Assembly (NCBI GenBank): GCA_000934385.1
Contig: KN880465.1
Span: 62,001-126,000, forward strand
Length of the DNA stretch: 64,000 nt
Source: Cylindrobasidium torrendii FP15055 ss-10
Taxonomy: Eukaryota; Basidiomycota; Agaricomycetes; Agaricales; Physalacriaceae
Reading direction: 5' to 3'
The notes under the pieces are model-generated. The model worked only from the letters and a program-made list of their open reading frames with translations. It ran no database searches and was not told the DNA's origin. Below are positions 33,811 to 43,922 of the stretch, in pieces. A program made the position numbers and the translations under genes. How positions within the stretch are numbered: the stretch's first letter is position 1; each line of letters opens with the position of its first letter.

Positions 33811-34850
33811 ATGCAGCGTCCTACTTGCACCAACCTGCGCGTGCGCACTATTGCGGACGCCCACGCCATCTTCCATGCTGTATCGCTCAACCTGCTACCC
33901 ATCGTCTCGCGTCGCTTGGACACAGAAGAACGTCGTGCGATCGCTTCTGGCTATGTCTTCGTCTGGGAAGAACGGGGCCCAAACGCCGAATCGTCTTGTG
34001 TATGTTGCCTTCCATCGCCTCCTTCGGCGTCCAGCTGACATTCGAGAAATCACAGCTAGGCATCGAGCGATGGACAGATTCAATACGATGGGGACCTAGT
34101 CGTGTGAAAGATGTAAGTGTTTTGGACAACTGCCCGGGATTTACAGCCGCTCACAGCCTGAATCCTTAAGGAATTCCTCTACTATCAAGAGAAATGCACA
34201 GAGTCCGCGGACGCTGACTGCATGACGTCGGACTCGGACACTACGTGAGTCGCCCCCCATGCTTTGGTGACAATCACAGAGCTCACAGCAGCGAGTTACA
34301 GTGGTCATTCCCCAGAGGCCAGCGCTGCACGACATGTTTTTCGAGACCACCTGATAAAGCAAACCTACTCGGTCTTTGTTGAGACCCCGCGAGGCAGAAG
34401 GAAATGGCATTTGAGTACGTATGAAACCAACCCAGCCTTGCATTTCATTCACAACTCTTGATAGTCGCGTATTTCACGCAAGACTCACTCAGCTACCTGC
34501 GCACGATTGACGAGATGCCCGGAATCGCAAGCGTCTACGTGCCCCCGGGCAAGTACAAGAGTGCCCGCTCAGCCAAAGGCCGACCCCGGGATAGCATAAG
34601 TGGATGCGACCCGTTTGCGTCGACAAAAGCCATCCACAGCCCGCCGCAATACTCTCCGTATCCGTCACCGGCAGCACACGCCCAGCATGCCATGGCCGTC
34701 GACCACGTACTGCACAAGTCCAACGCCCCGCGGGGGGCCGGCGCGGGGAAGCTCGCGCCGCTGGCTTACCTTCAGAACATCCCTCCACCCCGCAGACACC
34801 CCGCAGACGAAGAAGCATTGAACGCACTGCAAGGCCGCTTAGTTAAATGA
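33811..34850 (+). CDS. WOPR-domain transcription regulator (Gti1/Pac2/Wor1 family), copy 1
   Basis: DNA-binding regulator of the fungus-specific WOPR family; members control morphology and sexual or pathogenic switches. Exons: MQRPTCTNLRVRTIADAHAI, RRLDTEERRAIASGYVFVWE, then LGIERWTDSIRWGPSRVKD, EFLYYQEKC, LIKQTYSVFVETPRGRRKWH and AYFTQDSLSYLRTIDEMPGI. The two WOPR halves are both present: the VFVWEE...RWTD...W.PSR block and the LIKQTYS...KWHL..YF block. Introns include GTATGT after SSC near 34000 and GTAAGT after VKD at 34111. The C-terminal ~90 residues are Pro/Ala/Ser-rich and short compared with copy 2. Product about 250 residues. Confidence 0.88.
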
Positions 34851-36317
34851 CTACATGGACCCTCTGCTCGTCCGAGGCCCTAGCAGCCTTATTACACCTC
34901 AACTGCTTTCATCGTCGGCGTCTCTCCGTCGCGTATAGTTATTGCTTTGCCTTGACAACTGTATTGGATACTGCCTTTTTTTTCACAAGGGACTGGTCTT
35001 AATATTCTTTGGGGGAGGTGGGAGCGCTACTTGCACGTAGATCCCATACCCTGCATCCTCATTCCGTGTAATCCTAGTTACTCTACGCCACAGCTATAGT
35101 TCATTGTGATTTTGTGTTCTGCGTGTGCCCAGTAGTGGTTCATGCACATGAAGTATCCCATTTGTTCGTGCGATGATAGGCGCAGGATTTACCGCCGGCA
35201 CTCGCGGCTACATCTCCGCCAGTCCGGGGGACCCTCGACTTCATTTCGCCAGTCCCGCTTATTATGTACCCAGTATTTTTGCACCCCATTAAACTTACCG
35301 GCAGACGGGTAACTTGCTGTCAGTGTGCAGCGTATGTCAACAATAAGGATCTAAGCCTCGAGGAGCTTGGTTATTTACACAGTCGTGCGTCGTGAAAGTG
35401 GGAGATGGGGTGGACACTGGATCCAGACTGCAGTTGCTGTCTGGCGGCAACATTGTAGCCCCAATGTGGCGCGGAATTCATTATTTCCCACGTGCCGAGC
35501 GCACATTGGCTCAAGCGGAACATCGCACTTTCGGTATCATGGAGCGCCTTGAAGCGGGGCTGAATGAAAAGTGACAATGAAATGTGAAGTGTTGATAGCC
35601 GGAGGGAAGTTGCACCAAGGTTGCACCCAAGTTGCACCCTGATTCCGTGTCGGGGGGACAGCAGACTGTGTATAGCAGCACTCGAGCTGTCCTGAGCTGT
35701 TTCTGAGTTTGTGGTGGGCCTCGAAGGACCCTTTGTATCGGTGTTCAGATAATCCATAGAGGGTCCCCTTGTTGTATGATCTCAGCAGGTGACCCAACAA
35801 GCGAATGGCTAGAACACTTCAACAATACACTCCTGCGGCATCTCCAGAATACCTGCGTGCCAACAGGCTTTTTATCGCATACGCAGTCTGGCTGGGGTGG
35901 CGCGATAATAGCTCACTGATGAGGAATGGAAAGCTAGATAGAGGTTTGGAGGCCCAGCCCTCAATTTGCCTTGAATTCTCCGGTCGACGGTGAACAGGAC
36001 AAGCGCCCACAGGTACCCAAAGGAATGCAGGCAACCACGGATTGCATTTTAGCTGTTTAAAGTTATAAGAGGTTGTCCTCATGGGTGTGAACGCTTTTGA
36101 GGGGCCGCCGAGAGTGCAAGATTGCTTCCGGGGAGGCTGATTGACCCGCAAACTGATTCCATGGAAGCTTTTACATCAAATTCAGAGAGAAACACGATAA
36201 ACGGCACAACGTGCGAGTTGGGGGACCTTTCCTCTCTTGTTTCGTCTCTTCCACGACGGGGCCCAAAGTCGAGTACCACCGTCGTGTCTGCGGCTGAGTC
36301 CACCTTTTGGCAAAGCG
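34851..36317. other. Intergenic region between the two WOPR genes
   Basis: No gene assembled. It holds three near-identical 11-bp units (35607-35639) and a TTAAAGTTA element (36057-36065). It presumably contains the long promoter of the second WOPR gene. Confidence 0.5.
35607..35639. repeat. Three tandem AAGTTGCACC-like units
   Basis: Units at 35607, 35617 and 35629 read AAGTTGCACC, AAGGTTGCACCC and AAGTTGCACCC. They are spaced at 10-12 bp, about one helical turn. They lie upstream of the second WOPR gene and could be a cluster of factor-binding sites. Confidence 0.7.
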
Positions 36318-37937
36318 ATGCAGACGCCGACGTGCACGAATGTCCGGATCCGGTCCCTCCAGGACGTTCACAAGATTTTCGCAGCCGTCCAGCGGGGATG
36401 GCTGAGAATGATTACGAAGCGGCTCGACGCCGACGAGCGGATGGCGCTTTGCTCTGGCAACATCTACGTCTGGGAAGAGCGCGGCCAGAACTCTGAGGTC
36501 ACCGGCCTCGGCATGGAGCGCTTCACGGAAGGACGGCGGTGGAGTCCCAGTCGCGTTCGAGATGTTGGTGTCCCATTTTGCCCTGCAATTTTAATGCGCT
36601 TTCCATCCCATGTATCTGACGCCTGGCCCTCAAGGAATTTCTCTTCTATCGGGAGATGCACACCGACAACAATAGGTACGCCATCGCTCACGTCGCACGA
36701 AGCACTAAGACCAAAACAAGAATGACAGCCAACCTGCGCGTGGATGGGAACCACTGATCAAACAGACATACTCCGCCCTCGTCCAGACAGAGCGCGGCAC
36801 GCGCAAATGGCATCTCAGTAATACATTTCCCTCATGTATATCCCCGACCGTTCGACTGACGTCCGATTGTGAACAGCTGCATACTTCACCGAAAGCACGC
36901 TCGACAGCCTCGGTACTATCGACGCTATCTCTGGTCTCAAGGAGCTCGTCGTCCCCGAGGGCACCTATGTGAGCCAGAAGTCGACAAAGGCACGGAATAC
37001 GACGAGCCAGAAAAAGAAGAAGAAATCGGCGGTGACAAGGACGTATGCTGGCTTCCCTCCATCGACCAGCATGCTCCAAGCCCAGGGCTCGTCCCAGCCT
37101 GTGCATATGTTTGATCCTTATGCGCCTCGGCGTGCCAGTGATGCATCCCAAGACCCTTCATCATCACAGGACGCCGCTGGGCAAGGATCATCCTCGTCTG
37201 CAGCCCCCATTATCCCCCCACCACAGGTAGTCCAAAGTATGGCGCATGCTACAGACTATGGACAGACACGCTACGGATCGTACGAGAGCCCGACGATGCC
37301 GCCGCCGCCGCCGTTTTCGCTCTCGGCGCCCCGGCCTCAGCATCCATCGACTCCACTCATGACTTCCCCGCACATCCATACAGGAGGTTCTGGGCAGGCC
37401 TATTCGCCGTACATGTCCCCTGCAAGCTACCCATCCCCAGGCTCGTCCTCTGGATCATCCAGCTCCCATTCTTCCTCTATGCACGACCGCCCCAGCCCAG
37501 TGACGTACATGGCCTCGACGCGCCAGATGGCGGCCTCAGGCCAGTGGTTCGCGGCGGATCCCGAGCCGTCGGTCGACGCCGCAAGCTACGACGCGTACCC
37601 ATCACACGCACCCTACCCGTACAGCGACACTCGTTCGTCCTACCATAACCCTGCCACTTCAGCACCCACTGCCACTACGACAACAACAACAACTTACACA
37701 TACGACTTACAACAGCCGCAGCAGACAGTATACGCGGCGACGGCAGCCGAGGGCGCGTACAATGAATTTCAAGGCCCGCCGTCACCCGTGTCGGATGATG
37801 GACAGACACAGTGGCTGGCACGCGGCCAGATTGGTCCCTCCCGCGACCTCGCGCCTCTTCACTTGCTTCAGCGGACCCATCCTTACCGCCGAGACCCTAT
37901 GGATGACAAGGCGCTACGAAAATTGGAGACACCCTAA
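36318..37937 (+). CDS. WOPR-domain transcription regulator, copy 2
   Basis: Paralogue of the 33811 gene. The N-terminus MQTPTCTNVRIRSLQDVHKI parallels MQRPTCTNLRVRTIADAHAI of copy 1. WOPR blocks: RRLDADE-like KRLDADERMALCSGNIYVWE, ERFTEGRRWSPSRVRD, EFLFYREMHTDNN, EPLIKQTYSALVQTERGTRK and AYFTESTLDSLGTIDAISGL. Introns are visible after RVRD, after the DNN segment (36676 GTACGC to a CAG near 36725, joining to QPARGWEPLIKQ) and after KWHL. Unlike copy 1, it has a ~290-residue Ser/Pro/Tyr/Gln/Thr-rich tail preceded by a basic patch (SQKKKKKSAVTR), a layout typical of full-length Wor1/Ryp1-type regulators. Confidence 0.9.
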
Positions 37938-38440
37938 TACTTGTAAACGAATTCTAACGCTGCTTCTTACCTTCAAATTGTCCAAATACTTTGTATGTTA
38001 CCATGGGGTTGAATGGGACAGTGTACCTTATGTATAAACTTTTTCTACGGTAAACTGGGACGTTCTCGGTCGGAATTACTGCATTCGTTGACCAGAGGCT
38101 ATTCTCCAGCTGGCCACGGCCACTGGTAAAGTCCGCAGTGCGCTCAGGTGTCTGCAGCGTCGACAGGCATCTTCAAAAGCCGTTCAGAACTCGTCACATC
38201 TTTCCCACAATGCAAGTCTTATGACTTTATCGTCAACCTCATCTTCTCACGCATTCTTCTAGTGAATGGGTTGACCACCGGTCAAAGATGCTGGATATTG
38301 CTCAGTTGTGTACAGTAGATGTGCAGATGGATGATATAATAGCGTGCGACAGAATGCAATAGTTAATGGGGTGAGTATAAGACGAATCAATGTCTTCCTT
38401 GCCTTTACTGGCCGGTGCACCAGCTGACAGGTCGACAAGT
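37938..38440. other. Convergent 3' intergenic region
   Basis: A 503-bp gap between the ends of the second WOPR gene and the TFIIA gene. No gene or repeat seen. Confidence 0.5.
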
Positions 38441-39523
38441 CTACCATTCGAGCTCTCTGCGGAAGGGGTCGTTAGTAAGGATACACGCTTGACCAGGGAA
38501 AAGGCCGTACCCGGAACATTTCTGGAAGAGGTAGTCTTTGCCATTCACATGGATCATGCCGTCCTTGAGAGTGAGTTTCCATTTGTTCTTCACGCGCGCG
38601 ACCTGGACCATGTGAGTGTTGGCTTCCATGACTTAAGAAACAGGCCTACCTTGTCGTACGTGCAAAACACGATGTCCGAATCCGCCCCACCCGCGTCCTC
38701 ATTATCCGCCTCGTTTTCGGTGTCCGAATCGTCAAGGTCACTGTTGATAGCATCTGACTCCTGCGTAGAGGTCGACGGTTGAGAAGGTTTGGGCAGAGAG
38801 GGATGATTGGAATGCGGGGCAAAGGTCGGCTGGTCATCGGAGTCGTCCGAGTCATCCGAGGGGCCATCAACTTGTGGAATCTGTCTCTGTGGTTGCGCTG
38901 GGACAACATGAACCCATAATCATACCGACCCAGTGGTTTGCATACCTGGAGGACGAGCTTGTTGCTGGGCCGCAGAGATAGGCTGGTTGAAGCTAATGGG
39001 CGCACCATGCCCTTGCATTGCAGGAGGTGGGCGGAGATGGCCGAGGGAAGGGCCAGGGAGGGATTGCATTGCGTATTGCATTTGAGGTGCAAGCATGTAA
39101 CGGCTGTCTACTGGCTCCGTCTTCACTGGATGTTGGGCATGCATGGCGGCTGCATAATAATGGTGATTCTGCATAAGCATGGACTGGGGAATGCTATACG
39201 GCGCGGCGGCTGGTGGTGGAGGTGGTTGATGGATCTGTTGCTGCTGAGGGGTTTCGAACTCGGCTACATGCGAAGCAATGATCTTCTCCTCCCATTTCTA
39301 TACCAGGATATAGACGAAGGTAAACGCAGAAGATGGAGAACGCACAGCCTGGAGAGTCGCAAGGATGTCCTCCGAGACACCGAAGTCCTCAAACTCCGAC
39401 TTAACGGTAGTAATCACGTCGTCGATAACGGCGCGATAGACGTTGGGCTCAAGGACAGCGTTACTCTGCCTGCTGACTAAACGGTGTGGCTAGCGCTCTG
39501 CTCACCACAATTTTATTCGACAT
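38441..39523 (-). CDS. TOA1: TFIIA large subunit (alpha/beta)
   Basis: General transcription factor subunit that stabilises TBP on the TATA box. The start is MSNKIV; an intron (GTGAGC...GGCAG) leads into SNAVLEPNVYRAVIDDVITT, then VKSEFEDFGVSEDILATLQ, the N-terminal helical domain that pairs with the small subunit. The middle is Gln/Pro/Met-rich, followed by an acidic Asp/Ser/Glu region (DSDDSDDQ). The C-terminal beta-barrel part reads VARVKNKWKLTLKDGMIHVN and KDYLFQKCSG-ELEW, matching the family ending 'EFEW'. The final intron, 38457-38510, is 54 nt with CTTACTAAC and no in-frame stop. Confidence 0.95.
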
Positions 39524-39883
39524 CTCGACGCTGGCAAGAGCTCGGGGCGGGTGTCGGGCGACACGGCGGCGGGCACTGCTGGCGTGGTGGTGGTCGGGAA
39601 GCAAGGGCCTTTCCTTTTATACTGACCCGGTTCTGGAAGGTGGGCTGCGTCAGCTCCCAGGCACGCCATCAAACTCGCACGCCACCGGCACGCCCGGCCG
39701 AGTCACGTTTTCTTCCCCTGCGCCACTATTTGTAGTTACACGCCCTTGCTGCAGACTTATGACGCTTCTGACGTGCTGTCTGGGGCCTTTTCAATGTGAC
39801 GTATGATTGTTTTATAGCCCTTATAAAAGTCTCCCCGTTCCCATGCCTGCTCGGCCAACTCATCCAACCACCCCACTCCTGCG
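39524..39883. promoter_or_regulatory. Divergent promoter region, TFIIA / 39884 gene
   Basis: A 360-bp bidirectional gap. TATAAAA at 39822-39828 is well placed for the plus-strand gene. An out-of-frame ATG at 39843 lies between the TATA box and the CDS; a start site about 30 bp after the TATA box would exclude it from the mRNA. Confidence 0.6.
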
Positions 39884-40439
39884 ATGCCTCTTTTCAAATC
39901 CAACCGCCCTGTAACCCCTCCTCCTGCTCCAGAACCCGAGCACAAGAGTGGTGGCCTTTTCCGCCGTCGCTCGCACTCGCCTGCCACCACCCAGGACTCC
40001 TATCGTACTTCAGAAACTAGCCAAACCAATGGCGGTTTCTTCGGCGGTCGGCGCAGCAGCCGTGATACCCATTCCTCCGACTCTAGCCTAGGCCGCTCCA
40101 ACACGACCTCCACCAAGAAGAAAGGTGGATTCCTCGGCATTGGTGGTCACCCAGACGTGTCCCAAGATCCAAGCATCATGGCTGCTCGTCGCAAGGTTGC
40201 AGAGGCCGAAGAATCTGAACGTGCTGCAGATCGCGCACTTGCTGAGGCGCGCGCCAGTGTCCGTGATGCGCGAGAGCACGTGAAGTATATCGAACGTGAG
40301 GCTCACGAGGAGTTCGTTTGTCAGCCATTCCCATTGTTCTTTACTGATCTTACATAACAGATCACTTCGCGCCAAAGCCAAGCAGGCTGAGGCCAAGATT
40401 ATCCACAAGACCGTTGGTAACTTGGGTCGCCACGGTTGA
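39884..40439 (+). CDS. Small Arg/Ser-rich protein with a charged helix
   Basis: Two exons. From MPLFKSNRPVTPPPAPEPEH, a disordered basic N-terminus (GGLFRRRSHSPATT, GGRRSSRDTHSSDS) is followed by a long charged helix (IMAARRKVAEAEESERAADR, ALAEARASVRDAREHVKYIE). Splicing with donor GTTCGT at about 40314 and acceptor AACAG near 40361 joins HEE to SLRAKAKQAEAKIIHKTVGN, ending LGRHG. Length is about 170 residues. The layout resembles small, widespread Agaricomycete proteins ending in GRH, recalled without a known function. The strong TATA box suggests high expression. Confidence 0.8.
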
Positions 40440-41338
40440 AGCAATTATTCGAGATACCCTTTGGACTGTACTTACTATCTTTGGAACCGAACGTTTACCT
40501 GATTTCTTCCGAATCTTACTACCCTGTAATTGTATCCTTAAATGAACCGCTTGCTTCTCCTACCATCGTTGCCGCAATCCATTGGGCGTTTTACCGTCGC
40601 TTCGCAACGTCTCTTTTCTACTGCTAGATGACCATCTACTCAGGCATCGGGCAGGGAAGGTTGATCACCGACTTCCTGGTATGGGAACCTAGTGTGGAAT
40701 CTTGTTATGGTAGTCGAAGTCTGCTTTTATGGGATGTACTCTGGCCTCGTTAACTTCGCCCGCGGACATTATTTCCCGCATCTCCGAGTGTGTTAGAGTA
40801 ATAGTAGATTGCTCAATCTGGCCGTCAGACTTATACAAGCCAAGGATATCGATGCTTGGCAAGTACTGTGTAGGACAAACACTGGGCCACATCTCTGGCC
40901 AGAGTCGCACGCCGCAGGATTATCAGCACCTACCAGCTCGCACACGCCGAGGAGATTGGCAGAGTAAAGCATCCAATTTCGACCGGCGAGTTGAACGCAC
41001 CGTGACGATGTATAATTCACCATAGAAAGCTAAGATGGGACCCACCTTTTGTGTGACAGTACCGCTGTAGACTCCAAGTGACCTCTTTATCATCCGACCC
41101 GAGACCCGTTTTTCATGCTCAGATTCGCGGTTGTGTCGGAAATGATGTACCTCCTGCCGTTGGAGCGTAGAGCTACATTATGCGACGGGGAAATATGGGT
41201 GCTCTTTAACGAAGTATCTGCCGGGTGCCCTCTCGGAGGTCATGAGCAAGCGCAGCACAAATTTCAGCATTCAGCTCTGACGAAACGAGACTATGTGATA
41301 GCACAACCCTTCAGCTCTCAAAAAATTGTTGTCCTCTG
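40440..41338. other. Convergent intergenic region, possible gene remnant
   Basis: On the minus strand at about 40689-41023 there are codon-like stretches (YLPSIDILGLYKSDGQIEQS) with no start or clean splice chain. I treat this as non-coding or decayed sequence. Confidence 0.4.
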
Positions 41339-43024
41339 CTACCATATATTCTTGACCATAGTGAACCGCGTCATCTCTTCTATTCGTGGTCTTCTTCCTC
41401 TGGCAATACCCTCGCCGATATCGACCACACGGACTGCATCATCTCGAGGGTCATCCAGCATGCTCTTCAACTGGGCATTGTACACTCTCTCCTCCTTGCC
41501 TTCCCCAATCGGCGGTCGCCCGAAATCGTTCTCCGTATCTTCCGCCCTCTGCCTTGCATCGTCGCTCTCCTGCCGCATGGTCGCATACCCAACCAGATTG
41601 AGTCCAAGAATGAGTTTGAGGCCAAGGAAGCACAGCCAAAACAACAGACCAAGGAGCCCCACCAAAGCATCGAAGGGTGGGAAACTCTGTCCGAGGATAA
41701 GGATAGTCAACACCGCCAACGGAAGTGGCGCGAATCCAAGTCGTCTTGCAACCACTGGGCTTTGGTCGACATAACTATGCATCCTCCGCCCTACGGCGCT
41801 CCCCGACGTCAAATCGCGACACAGCACGTCCATGAATCGTCCATACACCGACGGACGGATGTGGTTGAACTTGGTAATAAACGCATGCTTGAGCGAGTCG
41901 ACGACGCATTCCGAAAGGAGGACGGCGATGACTGGATATCCTATTGTCCAGAGCAAACCGGCCTGCGCCCACCCAAAGCTCCGCGGCAGGAGCGCGTCGA
42001 TCTCGAAATGCGCGGCGCTCCCTGTGAGCTCGACTAGGTTGCGGAATGCGACGGTACAGAGCATGAGGGTGAGGGTGAAACGCTCGACGATGTCCGCGCA
42101 CGTCAATTGAAAGAGGATCTCCTTTTCGAATTTCTTGAATACGGACGCCTTTATTTCCACAAATTGATTCGAGACAAGAAGGGTGAGAAGCGCGTTGTCG
42201 TACGAGTTGATGGCGACGTTGAGTGAGATGAGGTGGTAGATGGCGACGAGTGAATGGACAACGGTATATCCTGTGGCCAAAAGGAAGTATAGGACGGTTC
42301 GGAAAGACGTCGGCGTCAGGCTAGAGCGCGAGAAAAGACAATCCAAAATGTCTTGGCCAATGGACGCGCAGAGGCGATCCGCTATCTCTAGCGCGTTGAA
42401 AATGACATATAGCTTGATGGTATCCTGGCCGCGAATGGTATGATATATCTTGCTCGCGTCGGTGAGTGGTAGACATATTGCGACAGTTGTGATGAGCAGA
42501 ATCATCCTTAGAAGGTCCGCCTTCTGTGATGGTGGGATTCTTTGAAGAGAGAGCAGGCGGTATACAGCCAGCACGAAACGGATAGGCAGCACGGTGAAGG
42601 TGTAGAGAAATGAGTCTAGGCAAAGTAGGAAGCCGAAGCCCACAATCTAGTCAATTCAGAAACAAATAGTAGCATGAGACCTATAACGCGCCTGTTCAAT
42701 AGCAATTGGGATGCTCAAAAAGTTGCTAACGCGCTCCCACTTCAACTCCTGGTGTGAATCGAAATCCGTAGCCAGAAGCTCCTCTCTCAAATAATCCCAC
42801 AACGAGAATGGCGGTACTTGTACGTGAAAATCGTGAAATGCATGGAAGCCTGCGGTAGGTGACGCCTGGGCCGTGGAGGGTGGTGATGGTGAAATGGGGG
42901 TCGGAGGCAACGACGCGTACGCCAGCGGAATGGTGTTGTCATTTACGGGCATAGCAGAGCTCAGAGAAGCTGGCCTCCGTCTCCGCCATCCATCTGACTT
43001 TGGTGTTTTGCCCTTACGTGCCAT
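41339..43024 (-). CDS. TAPT1/Emp65 family membrane protein
   Basis: Multi-pass membrane protein of the TAPT1 (DUF747) family; yeast Emp65 acts at the ER with Slp1. About 545 residues from MARKGKTPKSDGWRRRR. The diagnostic block DASKIYHTIRGQDTIKLYVI then FNALEIADRLCASIGQDILD is present, with upstream LCLDSFLYTFTVLPIRFVLA. Several hydrophobic segments follow (TVLYFLLATGYTVVHSLVAI, AGLLWTIGYPVIAVLLSECV, LVGLLGLLFWLCFLGLKLIL). The C-terminus is hydrophilic. Exon 1 ends IAIEQ and exon 2 starts IVGFGFLLCLDSF. The only phase-compatible join found uses a GC donor (42647-42691), a rare GC-AG intron. Confidence 0.92.
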
Positions 43025-43313
43025 TTTCCATCGCGGTGGTAGAATGAAGACAGCCAAAAGTGCTGATCCGGGTGAGTGATCCGGGCTCGTGGCAAGTACG
43101 GCCCGGGACACACAACAATGAACGATTCGTGCCACTCGAACTTGAGCTTGACATTCCTAAGCCCATCTTCCCAGCTGTTAAGAGAAACGTCTGAATTGCA
43201 ATATTCGAGAAATCAGTAAATATTTCTATATCGTACTCTAGTGACGCTAGTGACGCTGTGAGGGATAACCTGTGTAGAGCCAAATGATAAATCTCCTGAA
43301 CCAAGAAGCTCGT

Positions 43314-43882
43314 TCACTTAGGGTGCTTCAGTCGTTTGTGGCGGATCAGCGAGCTTGTATCCTTATATGTCTTCCCGCAGTGCGGGCATGTGAGAACAGT
43401 TGCACCAGCGTGTTTTTCCCTGTGGTGGCCTAAAACTCACGTATGAACCGACTCGCCCAATTGTGATGATGTGCTGTGTAACAGGAGTAGTACCCACCGT
43501 CCGGAGGAAAGTGTGTCAGGCTCACGTCCAGCAGAATCTGGCGAATAGCTTGGATACTTGAAGCCATCATCGGTGGAGGTGAGAAGAACAGAGATGGTGT
43601 AGGCATGTTTGACTCGACACTGACATCGGTCTGCGCTGCTAGAGGGACAATTGATGGCGGAGGTGGATGCAGTGGCTGAATTTTGCTTACTTCTCCGCCT
43701 CGGAGAGGGCTAGCAGCACTGACTATATCAGTGTCATCGACGGATGTGAAGGTCGAACTCGAAGAGTGCAGTCCAACTCGGCCTCTATTGGCACCCGGAT
43801 CAATGCTCGGACCGCATGCGATCACCTTTTTTCACCCTCACTATCAAGTGCGCCTCGTTCGTTTGCCTGTGCTAACGTCCAT
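43314..43882 (-). CDS. C2H2 zinc-finger protein, 5' end uncertain
   Basis: The C-terminus encodes a clear C2H2 finger: TCPHCGKTYKDTSSLIRHKR then LKHPK, with spacing C-x2-C-x12-H-x4-H. It is preceded by HHREKH, which looks like the end of a second finger. Upstream, a Ser/Pro-rich exon (SSTFTSVDDTDIVSAASPLR, FFSPPPMMASSIQAIRQILL) ends at FPPDGGYYS. Joining the two needs an intron of about 53 nt (GTTACA...TTTTAG), giving YYSCHHREKH; the first finger would be incomplete. No ATG opens the upstream exon: one option is ATG GAC at 43882 plus a 51-nt intron. Probably a small DNA-binding protein. Confidence 0.62.
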
Positions 43883-43922
43883 GGGGAGAAAATAACCACA
43901 ACACCCCGGCCCATAACTAAAC

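Noticed and set aside
37676..37700. ACAACAACA run in the second WOPR gene as a regulatory repeat
   Set aside because: It lies in coding frame and simply encodes a threonine run in the low-complexity tail.
40689..41023. Codon-like frames on the minus strand between the 39884 gene and the TAPT1 gene
   Set aside because: Cannot be joined into one product with GT-AG introns and no start; kept only as a possible remnant.
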